Assembly (NCBI GenBank): GCA_963422275.1
Contig: OY729418.1
Span: 3,472,001-3,536,000 of the forward strand
Reading direction: 5' to 3'
Length of the DNA stretch: 64,000 nt
DNA from: G963422275 sp963422275
Lineage (GTDB): Bacteria > Pseudomonadota > Alphaproteobacteria > Rhodobacterales > Rhodobacteraceae
A program made the translations under genes and the position numbers. Under the pieces are notes generated by a model. The model searched no databases. It was not told the DNA's origin and saw only the letters and a program-made list of their open reading frames with translations. Shown here one piece after another: positions 35,331-44,406 of the stretch; within the stretch, counting starts at the first letter, position 1, and each line of letters opens with the position of its first letter.

Positions 35331-36578
35331 ATGAAGAGATATTCAGCTTTCGCGCTAGCAAGGGAAGCGTTTCGCTATCATTCCGGGTGGGAGCGAGCGT
35401 GGCAATCGCCGTCTCCGAAAGACTGTTACGATGTCGTGATTGTAGGTGCCGGGGGACATGGATTGGCGACAGCATACTATCTGGGCCGAAATCATGGGAT
35501 TCGCAACGTCGCAATATTGGAAAAAGGCTGGCTCGGCGGAGGTAATACGGGTCGCAATACGACCATCATTCGTTCCAACTATCTTTGCGACGACTCCGCG
35601 GCAATTTACGAGAAGGCGAGGACCCTGTACGAATCATTGAGCCAAGAACTGAACTTTAACGTCATGTTCAGTCCAAGAGGGGTGATGATGCTCGCCCAAA
35701 CCCATCATGAGGCCCGCGGCTACATGCGGATCAGCAATGCCAATGCCATCCAGGGGGTGAAAACGGAATACATATCGCCGGAACGAGTCAAGAAACTTTG
35801 CCCGATCATCTCAATAGAAGGCCCGCGGTATCCAGTTCTGGGGGCCTTGTGGCAGCCGCGGGGCGGCACGGCGAGGCATGATGCAGTCGCTTGGGGGTAT
35901 GCTCGCGCGTGCTCAAGCTTGGGCATGCACGTGGTCCAGAAGTGCGAGGTGACTGGGATTCGTCGCGACAGGAACGGAGTTACGGGTGTTGAAACGTCCA
36001 AGGGAAGCATCAACTGCAAGAAACTTGGAATTGTCGTGGCCGGACATTCGGGCTTGCTCGCGGAAATGGCGGGATTCCGCTTGCCTATAGAGTCAATCGC
36101 TCTTCAGGCATTGGTTTCTGAACCCATCAAGCCCTGTCTTGACGTCGTGGTCATGGCAAACACCGTGCACGGGTACATTAGCCAGTCCGACAAGGGGGAA
36201 ATGGTGATAGGAGGCGGGGCCGACGGTTACAACAACTATTCGCAGCGAGGCTCGTTCCTGCACATCGAGAGCACGGTTCGGGCACTCGTCGAAACCTTTC
36301 CGGTGCTGTCCCGGTTGCGAATGCTTCGGCAATGGGGAGGAATTGTGGACATGACAGGGGATCGATCGCCAATAATTTCGAAGACACCGGTGGAAGGAAT
36401 TTTCCTGAACTGTGGATGGGGAACGGGAGGATTCAAGGCAATTCCAGGCTCAGGATGGGCAATGGCTGAATTGATTGCCAAAGATGCGCCGGGAAGACTG
36501 GCAGCGCCATTCGGCCTGGACCGATTTGCCGAGGGACGGTTCATCGACGAGAGCGTTGCAGCAGGAGTGGCACACTGA
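35331..36578 (+). CDS. soxB: SoxB, sarcosine oxidase beta subunit
   Basis: SoxB is the FAD/FMN-binding catalytic subunit of heterotetrameric sarcosine oxidase, oxidising sarcosine to glycine and passing the methyl group to tetrahydrofolate. The ATG at 35331 (415 residues) gives MKRYSAFALAREAF and is supported by family length; the frame upstream to 35193 is open but not conserved. Motifs are the dinucleotide fold VVIVGAGGHGLATAYYLG, GWLGGGNTGRNTTIIRSNYL, PRGGTARHDAVAWGYARA, LQALVSEPIKPCL, HGYISQSDKGEMVIGGG and NCGWGTGGFKAIPGSGW near the end. The operon continues with soxD, soxA and soxG. Confidence 0.95.
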   Translation: MKRYSAFALAREAFRYHSGWERAWQSPSPKDCYDVVIVGAGGHGLATAYYLGRNHGIRNVAILEKGWLGGGNTGRNTTIIRSNYLCDDSAAIYEKARTLYESLSQELNFNVMFSPRGVMMLAQTHHEARGYMRISNANAIQGVKTEYISPERVKKLCPIISIEGPRYPVLGALWQPRGGTARHDAVAWGYARACSSLGMHVVQKCEVTGIRRDRNGVTGVETSKGSINCKKLGIVVAGHSGLLAEMAGFRLPIESIALQALVSEPIKPCLDVVVMANTVHGYISQSDKGEMVIGGGADGYNNYSQRGSFLHIESTVRALVETFPVLSRLRMLRQWGGIVDMTGDRSPIISKTPVEGIFLNCGWGTGGFKAIPGSGWAMAELIAKDAPGRLAAPFGLDRFAEGRFIDESVAAGVAH

Positions 36579-36672
36579 TGTTCTCCGCAGTTTCGGTGTT
36601 TAACTTCAATCAGCTGGACTGTCATATCCACCTGGCTTGGCTTGGGCACAATCTGCCCCAGAGGGACACCTA

Positions 36673-36996
36673 ATGCTTAGGCTTGCCTGTCCGTACTGCA
36701 AGATCGAGGCAGACGAGACAGAACTCACGCCGGGTGGAGAAGCGCACATAAAACGGTGTGGTCCGGGTTCGTCTGACACTGAATTTGAAGATTACATGTT
36801 CAATCGGAGCAACCCAAAGGGCGTCCATTTTGAACGATGGTGCCATACCTTCGGTTGCGGGAAATGGTTTCACGCAGCTCGCTGCACGGTCACCCAAGAA
36901 GTGTTTGGAACCTACAGAGCACAGACTTTGAAACCGCCAAAATGGGTTCTCAATGCAATCCTGAAGCGGCGGCCGGAATGGAAGGGCAGCAAATGA
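36673..36996 (+). CDS. soxD: SoxD, sarcosine oxidase delta subunit
   Basis: SoxD is the small zinc-containing subunit of sarcosine oxidase. The start ATG 36673 gives 107 residues beginning MLRLACPYC; an earlier ATG at 36637 would add 12 unconserved residues. Cysteines of CPYC, CGPGSS and FGCGKWFHAARC, with the conserved NPKGVHFERWCHTFGCGKWFHAA block, fit the family. The C-terminus is slightly shorter than in some relatives. It lies 94 bases after soxB and 138 bases before soxA. Confidence 0.93.
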   Translation: MLRLACPYCKIEADETELTPGGEAHIKRCGPGSSDTEFEDYMFNRSNPKGVHFERWCHTFGCGKWFHAARCTVTQEVFGTYRAQTLKPPKWVLNAILKRRPEWKGSK

Positions 36997-37134
36997 CCGG
37001 AAACGCTCTGCACAGCCCGTGTTGGCCCGAAGTCAAGAAATCACGGGCGCTCGGGGTCTGTTGCAAGGTTCAGTGTCATGCTTTTCAAGCAAATCCGAAT
37101 CGAAAAGCTGCGGCGTCAGTTGGAGAGTTCCGCA

Positions 37135-40134
37135 ATGAGTGCTAGGCTTGCCAAAGGAGGGCACCTGATTGATCGCGACTCCGCTTTCGATTTCTCCTTC
37201 AACGGCAGGCGGATGAGCGGCTTTGCAGGTGACACCTTGGCGTCAGCATTGCTTGCAAACAGCCAGCAGCTTGTAGGCCGGTCGTTCAAGTACCATCGTC
37301 CGCGCGGTATCATGGCAAGCGGAGTGGAGGAGCCGAATGGATTAGTGACCTTGGGGGCCGGCGAGTTTCTTGAACCGAACCAGAGAGTCACTTCAATAGA
37401 CTTGTTTGATGGTCTCGCCGCACAAAGCCAGAACCATTGGCCTAGCTTGGAATTCGATTTGGGTGCCGCTTCGGATATTGTGTCGAAGCTTCTGCCGGCC
37501 GGGTTCTACTACAAGACGTTCATGCAGCCACGAGCTGCTTGGGAACGCTTTTTTGAACCCTTGATACGAAGAGCGGCTGGACTTGGACCCGCTCCGAAGG
37601 AGCGGGACCCCGATACCTACGAGCACTTCTACGCGCATGTGGACATCCTCATTGTAGGCGGCGGCTTGTCCGGGCTGGCGGCGGCAAGATTGGCCGCCGC
37701 AACTGGCGTCCGGACTCTGGTTGTGGAACAATCTCGTTACTGGGGGGGACGGTCATACGTGGATACGGCTCGGGTCGATGGCCGAAAATCCGATGAATGG
37801 GTTGAGGAGACAATCGAAGATCTCGCGGAATTGGAACACGTTCAGTTGCGTCTCCGGACCACCGCTACAGGTGTCTATGATCATGGCTACGTTCTCGCTC
37901 TGGAGCGTGCCGCCGACCAGGGCCTGACCAAGGCCCCCCGCCACAGGATGTGGCGAATTCGGGCCAAAAAAATCATCATGGCAACGGGTGCAATCGAGAG
38001 ACCGCTTTGTTTCGGCGGAAACGACGTTCCCGGAGTGATGCTCTCATCCGCGGTGCGTGACTACGTAGTGAACTACGGCGTGTCTCCGGGCGACCGAACA
38101 GTAATTCTGACAGCCAACGACGACGCGTACCGCACGGCCACTGTTCTTATTGAAGCTGGGCTGAGCGTTCCGGCAATACTGGATTTGAGACCCCATTCTG
38201 AAGGGGAGCTCGCGAACACCGCGCGGGATCTGGGAATTCGCGTCGAATGTGCGGCGGGAATCGCGTCGGTTGTCGGCCGGAGGACTGTAAGGGGAGTGAG
38301 AGTGTGCTCCAGCGCCGGTGAGGGGGCGACATCGGATGAAATCGAGTGTGACATAGTCGCGATGTCCGGTGGCTGGTCTCCATCCGTACATCTTTGGTCG
38401 CATTGCGGAGGCAAGGTCCGCTGGGATGAGCGATTGGCGATAATGCGCCCTGACCGCGGCAATCCACCGATTAATTCGCAAGGACTTCGATTGGTCTATC
38501 CGGCAGGGTCTGCAGCGGGAGAGCTGAACGCAATAGATGCGATCCAAGACGCGGAGACAGCTGCGCTCGCCTTGATCGGCGATCTCGGCCTGAGACGCCC
38601 GATGCTTAGTGCAATTCGTGTCGATGCCGTTGCGGAGCAGGCACCAATGGCAGCTTGGCTTGTGCCGAATGGGTTGACCAAAGCCGGTCGCTCCAAAGCT
38701 TGGGTGGACTTTCAGAATGACGTCAAGGTTTCTGACATCGAGGTCGCTGTTCGTGAGGGCTACGAAAGCGTGGAGCACACAAAGCGCTACACGACGCTGG
38801 GAATGGCGACCGATCAAGGCAAGCTTTCCAACGTGAATGGCATAGCGTTGCTGTCGAGGACGCTCGGGACTCCGATCGGGGACGTCGGGACCACAACATT
38901 CCGGCCTCCGTACACGCCCGTGGTTCTAGGCGCTATCGCCGGCGATGCCCGCGGGCAACTCTTCCTGCCAACTCGCAAGACACCGATTGACGAATGGCAT
39001 GCTAGCAATGGAGCCTTCTGGGAACCGGTGTCCGCATGGCGAAGGCCTTACTGTTATCAGAATGGTGGGGAATCGATCCAAGACGCAGTCAATCGCGAGG
39101 CGCTGAAGGTGCGCATGTCGGTGGGCATTCTTGATGCCTCTACACTCGGAAAACTGCTTGTGAAGGGTCCCGATGCAGGCAAATTCCTTGACATGCTTTA
39201 CACGAACTCAATGAGCACCCTCAAACCAGGCACTTGTCGCTACGGATTGATGTGCAACGAGAACGGCTTCTTGATCGACGACGGGGTTGTGGCAAGAATC
39301 GACGATGAGACCTTCTTGTGTCACACAACAACCGGCGGGGCCGATCAGGTTCACGCGTGGATGGAGGAATGGCTCCAGTGCGAGTGGTGGTACTGGAATG
39401 TCTTTACAGCAAACCTAACTGAGCAGTTTGCCCAAATCTGCGTGGCCGGGCCCAACGCGCGGGATGTGCTCGAGGATTTGGGAGGGATGGATGTAAGTGA
39501 GGGTGGACTGCCCTTCATGAGATGGAAGGCTGGCGAGGTCGGTGGCGTCGAAGTCAGGGTGTTCAGGGTATCGTTCTCCGGCGAGTTATCGTTTGAGATC
39601 GCGGTTCCATCGAATTCGGCAATGGAGATATGGAATGCGTTTCTTGATGTAGGCCGGAACTACGAAATGGAGCCGTACGGAACTGAAGCTCTGCATGTGC
39701 TTCGTGCAGAAGTGGGCTTCATAATGATTGGGGACGAGACAGATGGAACTGTAACTCCGCAGGATCTCGGGCTTGACTGGGCGATCTCGAAAAAGAAGAG
39801 AGATTTTATTGGAAAGCGGGCGCAGGAGCGCGCTTTTCTTGTGAACCCGAACCGACTGAGGCTCGTCGGACTTGAGACAACGGATCCTGAGGTGGTTTTG
39901 CCGTCTGGAGCGCACGCAATTGGAGAGCGAAGGAATGTGCACGGACATCCTGAAATGACAGGAAGGGTGACATCAAGCTATTACTCGCCTATTCTGAATC
40001 GATCAATCGCATTGGGGTTGGTCGAGCGCGGACATAAACGAATGGGAGAGGTGTTGCAGTTTGCGGTCGGGTCCGACTTGATCAGCACAAAGGTGGTTGA
40101 TCCCAAATTTTACAGACCTGGAGCTGGGAACTAA
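37135..40134 (+). CDS. soxA: SoxA, sarcosine oxidase alpha subunit
   Basis: SoxA binds NAD and tetrahydrofolate and makes up most of the enzyme. The ATG at 37135 (999 residues) is chosen because the product begins MSARLAKGGHLIDRD, like known SoxA; ATG 37078 would add 19 residues. Regions: N-terminal ferredoxin-like domain with VGRSFKYHRPRG (about 48-60); a pyridine-nucleotide oxidoreductase domain with ILIVGGGLSGLAAARLAA (about 172) and IIMATGAIERPLCFGGND; and a C-terminal GcvT/aminomethyltransferase domain (about 620-999) with GILDASTLGKLLVKGPDA and TVTPQDLGLDWAISKKKRDF. It is directly followed by soxG. Confidence 0.96.
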   Translation: MSARLAKGGHLIDRDSAFDFSFNGRRMSGFAGDTLASALLANSQQLVGRSFKYHRPRGIMASGVEEPNGLVTLGAGEFLEPNQRVTSIDLFDGLAAQSQNHWPSLEFDLGAASDIVSKLLPAGFYYKTFMQPRAAWERFFEPLIRRAAGLGPAPKERDPDTYEHFYAHVDILIVGGGLSGLAAARLAAATGVRTLVVEQSRYWGGRSYVDTARVDGRKSDEWVEETIEDLAELEHVQLRLRTTATGVYDHGYVLALERAADQGLTKAPRHRMWRIRAKKIIMATGAIERPLCFGGNDVPGVMLSSAVRDYVVNYGVSPGDRTVILTANDDAYRTATVLIEAGLSVPAILDLRPHSEGELANTARDLGIRVECAAGIASVVGRRTVRGVRVCSSAGEGATSDEIECDIVAMSGGWSPSVHLWSHCGGKVRWDERLAIMRPDRGNPPINSQGLRLVYPAGSAAGELNAIDAIQDAETAALALIGDLGLRRPMLSAIRVDAVAEQAPMAAWLVPNGLTKAGRSKAWVDFQNDVKVSDIEVAVREGYESVEHTKRYTTLGMATDQGKLSNVNGIALLSRTLGTPIGDVGTTTFRPPYTPVVLGAIAGDARGQLFLPTRKTPIDEWHASNGAFWEPVSAWRRPYCYQNGGESIQDAVNREALKVRMSVGILDASTLGKLLVKGPDAGKFLDMLYTNSMSTLKPGTCRYGLMCNENGFLIDDGVVARIDDETFLCHTTTGGADQVHAWMEEWLQCEWWYWNVFTANLTEQFAQICVAGPNARDVLEDLGGMDVSEGGLPFMRWKAGEVGGVEVRVFRVSFSGELSFEIAVPSNSAMEIWNAFLDVGRNYEMEPYGTEALHVLRAEVGFIMIGDETDGTVTPQDLGLDWAISKKKRDFIGKRAQERAFLVNPNRLRLVGLETTDPEVVLPSGAHAIGERRNVHGHPEMTGRVTSSYYSPILNRSIALGLVERGHKRMGEVLQFAVGSDLISTKVVDPKFYRPGAGN

Positions 40135-40689
40135 ATGCCTGCCAATCCTCCAGACGGGCCGCTGGCAGCTATGCGCGAAGTCAGCCACGTCGGAATGATC
40201 TTGCTCAGGAGCGATCTGTCGTCAGAAGAGCTTGCGACATGGCTCACCTCTCAATTCAAGGTGGATGTTCCCGGAATCGGGGAACTTGCAGAACACGGTA
40301 GCTGCGCGGTCGCTTGGATGTCGCCCGACGAACTGCTTCTGATAACTCCAGATTCTGCGGTTGATTCAACTCTTTTCTCGGTTCAATCCGGATTGGCAGA
40401 CGTTCATCACTTGGCGGTTGATGTTTCCGCGATGCGGATCGTGTTCGAGATTTGTGGAGACAAGTTCCGCGATGTTCTCGCGAAGGGGACCCCTGCAAAT
40501 GTAGCCCCGGAGTCATTTTTGGCGGGTCAAATGCGAAGGTCACGCCTTGGGCAAGTTCAGGCAGCATTTTGGTTACGCGACGAAGAAACGGTTTGGATCA
40601 TCTGCCGTAGGTCCGAAGCGGGATATCTCCGAAATTGGCTGCATTCTGCCACTTTGGAAGGGAGCGCACCGAACTACTTCTCTTTTTGA
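40135..40689 (+). CDS. soxG: SoxG, sarcosine oxidase gamma subunit
   Basis: SoxG completes the heterotetramer. The product has 184 residues; the ATG at 40135 begins directly after the soxA TAA. It shows the GcvT-like fold of SoxG with SHVGMILLRSDLSSEELATWL, CAVAWMSPDELLLI, DVSAMRIVFEICGDKFRDVLAKGTPANVAPESF and RRSRLGQVQAAFWLRDEETVWIICRRSEAGYLRNWL. Family length and order (B-D-A-G) match. No one-carbon genes such as folD or purU follow; IS debris does. Confidence 0.93.
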   Translation: MPANPPDGPLAAMREVSHVGMILLRSDLSSEELATWLTSQFKVDVPGIGELAEHGSCAVAWMSPDELLLITPDSAVDSTLFSVQSGLADVHHLAVDVSAMRIVFEICGDKFRDVLAKGTPANVAPESFLAGQMRRSRLGQVQAAFWLRDEETVWIICRRSEAGYLRNWLHSATLEGSAPNYFSF

Positions 40690-41200
40690 TCCCACAATGC
40701 CATTGGGCTGCAAGGTGTTCTGTATGCGAGCCGGAGTTGCCAAAACGGGATCGGCATCGGTTTCGACCCAGCAATATGACTCGGACGAGGCCTCCATTGT
40801 GCCTAGGGAACCTCTGAATACAGCTTGATATGTGGGCGTGGCATCGTGCATCCGGCGCTTTGCCGGGGTGAATCTGGAGAAGGTGCCAGACGAGACGACA
40901 ATCCCGACTTCCGCCGCCGGCTGGAGCGCCACGGACTGGCGCACCTGCCGTGTCACATCTTTCCCCGTCTGCATCGTTGTCAGGAAAGACCATCGGTCAG
41001 GACAATAAGAGGGGCTGTCCACTAGTCAGCCTCAGATTCATTCCGAGTCCGAGCATGGAGAGAGACAAGAACCAGAATGTTGCCTTCTGGGCCACGAGGC
41101 ATTGAGCGTGCATTGCAGAACTCGTGCCAAGACGGTGATGTGTGGTAAGATGGCATTCGTGAAAATCCGGAGCAGCTTCAGGAACCTCAAGCGGCTCCTG
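40690..41200. other. 511-base gap after soxG with an IS5-type fragment
   Basis: Apart from the short transposase fragment listed at 40838-40990, no gene is recognised. The remainder has short meaningless frames. The adjoining genes (soxG and the M48 protease) converge, so terminators are expected, but I found no clear stem with a T-run. Confidence 0.4.
40838..40990 (+). mobile_element. Small IS5-type transposase fragment
   Basis: A + strand stretch reads CIRRFAGVNLEKVPDETTI and then, one frame over, DFRRRLERHGLAHLPCHIF, matching the 'MRRFAG...VPDETTILNFRRLLE+HGLA' block near the N-terminal third of IS5-type transposases. The same block appears on the minus strand near 52650-52740, with long nucleotide likeness (TCCGCCGCCGGCTGGAGCGC). 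Only about 150 bases survive; no ends are visible. Confidence 0.7.
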
Positions 41201-41935
41201 CTACTCCATGTCAGACCAGCCAATCGGTTCACGCTCGGCAATGCCCGCCTTCGCGCCTCCGGTTTGAGCGGATACCTTCTGGATTGCAGCGATCCTTGCC
41301 TCGGCTTTCGGGTGGCTGAGCATCCAGGCGAAACCTGTTTCTGCGTTTCCTGACGCAAGCTCCAACTTTCGCAAGAGGCGGATTTGTGGTTCGGTCCCAA
41401 TTCCGGCCTTGATCAGCAGAACGCTGGCATATTTGTCGGCGGCGTACTCGTCGGCTTGCGAAAACCTGTTGGCGATTACCGTCATGAGAAGTCCGGCGAC
41501 GAGCGGGCCAATTCCTGGAAGAAACCGGCTCAGAAGGACGCTTAGGGCAACCCGGGCCGCATTCTGACCCGCGAAGTCCAGCAGGCGGCGCTTGGTGTGT
41601 CCAAGCGCAACATGACCTAGCTCATGGGCTAAGACCGACGAAACCTCCTCGACGGTGATTTTCCCACTCGTGTAGAGGTCAAGCAGCCCTTGGGTGATAT
41701 AGATGCGGCCGTCAGGCGTGACCAAACCGTTAACCTGATTGATTTCGTACACATATACGTGGATTTCGCGAAATCCAGCCGCTTTCGCCAGCCGCCGGCT
41801 AACTTGCCGCAGTGACATGTCTTCGATGCGGCGCGACCGCTTCCGCATTGTTCGCAAGGTTCGCAGCGCGGAAAAGAGATACATGCAGAGGGCGAACAGA
41901 ACAGGGACCAATAGAGCCGCGAACTTCGCCATCAA
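41201..41935 (-). CDS. M48-family membrane-associated zinc metalloprotease
   Basis: The 244-residue protein starts with a hydrophobic segment (KFAALLVPVLFALCMYLFSAL, about 4-24) and contains VNGLVTPDGRIYITQGLL, the zinc motif SVLAHELGHVALGHTKRR (His about 104 and 108), a hydrophobic segment (VALSVLLSRFLPGIGPLVAGLL) and the third ligand in FSQADEYAADKYASVLLIKAG. These features match M48 (HtpX/Ste24/YfgC-like) proteases. It is likely a quality-control protease at the inner membrane or periplasm; substrate unknown. A 56-residue membrane ORF lies 39 bases upstream on the same strand. Confidence 0.9.
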   Translation of the reverse strand: MMAKFAALLVPVLFALCMYLFSALRTLRTMRKRSRRIEDMSLRQVSRRLAKAAGFREIHVYVYEINQVNGLVTPDGRIYITQGLLDLYTSGKITVEEVSSVLAHELGHVALGHTKRRLLDFAGQNAARVALSVLLSRFLPGIGPLVAGLLMTVIANRFSQADEYAADKYASVLLIKAGIGTEPQIRLLRKLELASGNAETGFAWMLSHPKAEARIAAIQKVSAQTGGAKAGIAEREPIGWSDME

Positions 41936-41974
41936 CTAGCCTGCGCCACTAGATGCGTCTGCCGAGGCGAATAT

Positions 41975-42145
41975 TCAACTGGCGAGCCATGCGTAGGCAA
42001 TCGCCAGAAACAACCCAGCGAGAGCAAAGATCATCCCGTGAACTGTCGCATACAGCAACAGATCTTGAATTTTGCCCTTGCGCCGCACCGCGGCGCGGTA
42101 TCCGGTGAAGGCTCCGACTAGAAATCCCAAAAATGCCACTACCAT
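41975..42145 (-). CDS. Small membrane protein, 56 residues
   Basis: ATG at 42143-42145 reads MVVAFLGFLVGAFTGYRAAV followed by a short basic stretch RRKGKIQDLL, then YATVHGMIFALAGLFLAI and the end AYAWLAS, stop TGA. It has two hydrophobic segments (about 2-12 and 36-53) joined by a positively charged loop, the look of a real inner-membrane microprotein with Gly-rich packing. It precedes the M48 protease gene by 39 bases, suggesting one transcript. Similar short Gly-rich membrane proteins are common in Rhodobacterales, but I cannot assign a family. Expression is unproven. Confidence 0.6.
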   Translation of the reverse strand: MVVAFLGFLVGAFTGYRAAVRRKGKIQDLLLYATVHGMIFALAGLFLAIAYAWLAS

Positions 42146-42265
42146 GATTCAACCTGCCACTGCGGATCGTTAGATGTTGTTCGCAGGCCCGTATTTTCCT
42201 CATTCAAGTGAAAAACCGGACTTGCTGAGTCTTTTCATAAGGTTAGGTTTGTCCAGGGGCAACCT

Positions 42266-43480
42266 ATGGAGACGGGACGGCAGTTGACTGCAAAAGCGAT
42301 TGAGGATGCCACCATTGTCGGAGCTGGCCCCGCCGGACTTGCGGCAGCCATTGCGCTGGCTCAAGGCAATGTGCGGGTGTCAGTGATTGAGCGAGCCTCA
42401 GAATTTTGTGGAATCGGTGCAGGATTGCAAATTACGCCGAACGGTGCAGCGATTCTCAGAGCTTTAGGACTAGAATACAGGTTTGACAGCATAGGCGATA
42501 GAGCAAGTGCTGTCGAAGTGCGCGACTTCCTGAAGGGAACGCTCCTTTTTCGGTTTGACTTGGAGCGATATTGCCGCGCAGCGGGGGCACCCTACCTTTT
42601 GTTCCACCGTGCCGATCTGGTTTGTGCCTTGGCTGAAGCGGCACGCGAACTGGGCGTTAAGTTCCATCTAGGCAAGAAGGTGGAAAGTGTGGTGTTTCAT
42701 GACGATTCTGTGGAATGCAAATTCGACAATGGAGAATTCCATTCTGCTTCGTTTCTTGTTGGCGCCGATGGAACTTACTCGGTCACGCGGCAAGCGTTAA
42801 ACGGGATTGTGCGGCCCCGGGTCGCGAAATATATGGCTTGGCGAGCGCTGATCCCCGCTGACAGAACGGTATTGGACATGCGTCCAGAAATCGTTCGAAT
42901 TTACGTGGGGCCAGGCTGCCATGTCGTGATTTACTGGATAAGAGACCGCTCCCTGTTGAACGTGGTTGCTGTTGAAAAGGCCGGCAACAGCTCTGTTGCC
43001 GGAACTGTGCACTCTAAAACCAGTGAAGACCTGTCGGGTGCGTTTTGGAACGCGTGCGAGACCGTGGAACGCGTGCTTGAAGCAAGCGAGGCAGCAGACG
43101 TTTGGGCACTCCACGACGGAAGCTTGGCCAACATTTGGACGGGAGGCAGAATTGCATTGATTGGAGACGCCCTCCATCCAATTTTGCCGACGCTTGCTCA
43201 AGGTGCGAACCAGGCATTTGAAGATGCCTGGGTGCTTGCACGCGAACTGCGGCGACAGGAAAAATTGCCAGATGCCCTGTGCGCGTTTCGCCAAAGGAGA
43301 GGACCTAGATTGGAAAAGATCCTGCGCCACACGACAAGACAGGTGGTGATTGACCATCTCGCGCTCCCGCCGGCAAGACATTTGGCACACAAGGCCATTA
43401 GGTTGATTGGCCACGTGCGACCAAGCGTGCTGGCCAGCCGATATGATTGGTTATTCGGCAGGGATGTAACAGCGGATTGA
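42266..43480 (+). CDS. FAD-dependent aromatic-ring monooxygenase
   Basis: The 404-residue flavoprotein has the N-terminal FAD motif ATIVGAGPAGLAAAIALAQ (about 16-34), GIGAGLQITPNGAAILRALGL, the DG motif LVGADGTYSVTRQAL and the GD motif RIALIGDALHPILPTLAQGANQAFEDAWVLARELR. The pattern is that of salicylate hydroxylase / UbiH-type class A monooxygenases, which hydroxylate aromatic or related substrates with NAD(P)H and O2. 'LQITPNG' is typical of salicylate hydroxylase-like enzymes. The substrate cannot be deduced; no pathway genes are adjacent except a nitrilase-like pseudogene downstream. Confidence 0.88.
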   Translation: METGRQLTAKAIEDATIVGAGPAGLAAAIALAQGNVRVSVIERASEFCGIGAGLQITPNGAAILRALGLEYRFDSIGDRASAVEVRDFLKGTLLFRFDLERYCRAAGAPYLLFHRADLVCALAEAARELGVKFHLGKKVESVVFHDDSVECKFDNGEFHSASFLVGADGTYSVTRQALNGIVRPRVAKYMAWRALIPADRTVLDMRPEIVRIYVGPGCHVVIYWIRDRSLLNVVAVEKAGNSSVAGTVHSKTSEDLSGAFWNACETVERVLEASEAADVWALHDGSLANIWTGGRIALIGDALHPILPTLAQGANQAFEDAWVLARELRRQEKLPDALCAFRQRRGPRLEKILRHTTRQVVIDHLALPPARHLAHKAIRLIGHVRPSVLASRYDWLFGRDVTAD

Positions 43481-43637
43481 TTGTTCAAGGCGTTGAAACA
43501 GATAAGACTACTGTACCATGTTGACAGGCGCTGCCAACCGGTTGGACAGATTGGGATCCCGCCATGCCTTCTCGCTGTGGAACGCACAAAGGATGCTTAA
43601 CGATCGAGAGTCCAACTTGCATTGGGAGTGCACCAAG

Positions 43638-44320
43638 GGTCGGGTTGCCCTGCTGACGTCGAAGGCAATTTCAATGTCAGGGACGATTCAATTACAAGCC
43701 GCGACCGAAGGGATCAACTTGCTTGTGTGCCCGGAAGGATTTCTGCCCGGTTGCTACTTTCCCAATATTTCCGCAGCCACTGCTCCTGAAACGGAGGCAT
43801 TTGTGCTTGGGTTGCAAGAATCGCTAGCCGGGACGAGACTGCAGTTGTCTTTAGGTTTCTAGAAGCCAATTTTGATAATGCGTTAACTCGGCGATCGCAA
43901 TTTCGGGAGATAGCTCCATTATGGCGAGATATCAAAAGCGGGATCTATTTGGCGAGTAGGAATGAAAGGCGTTTGCGCCTGGATCGAGTCGAGCTCGTTG
44001 AGCTTGAAGCCTGGGTCGTGACCGTGCCCATGGCGCTCATGCATCCCTGCCGTCCGACCGCAGAGCACCAAGTGGCGGTGTGCGCCCTCGAAAACCTGGT
44101 CTTCGTTGCCTACGCAAATCGGGTCAGGAATGAATCCGGCCTGAGGTTCATCGGGCAATTCTCGATCTGCGGTACGGACGGTAGATTCCTGTGCACGGCA
44201 CAAGAAGCCAAGAAAGCAATCATCAGAGCCGAACTTGATTTGGCTCAGATTGAGGCGGCGAAGGCTGAAGCTTCGTATCGGAAAGATCTCAAGCGAATTC
44301 GGTTTCTGGCACTTCACTAA
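43638..44320 (+). pseudogene. Nitrilase-superfamily (carbon-nitrogen hydrolase) pseudogene
   Basis: Two non-contiguous frames give the start and end of a C-N hydrolase. The first (43638-43862) reads GRVALLTSKAISMSGTIQLQ and GINLLVCPEGFLPGCYFPN, holding the catalytic Glu, and stops at 43862. The second (about 43949-44320) reads LDRVELVELEAWVVTVPMALM, ENLVFVAYANRV and RFIGQFSICGTDGRFLC, matching the family C-terminus. The middle, which normally carries the catalytic Lys and Cys (LICYDVEFPE-like), is missing, so the enzyme is dead. It follows the FAD monooxygenase by about 160 bases. Confidence 0.8.
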
Positions 44321-44406
44321 CGCAACTTGCGATGCCGGCACGACAAGACATTTCGTGCAGATCGATCCATTCGGCGAAACATCGCACGAAAGCGTAGGAG
44401 GCATGC

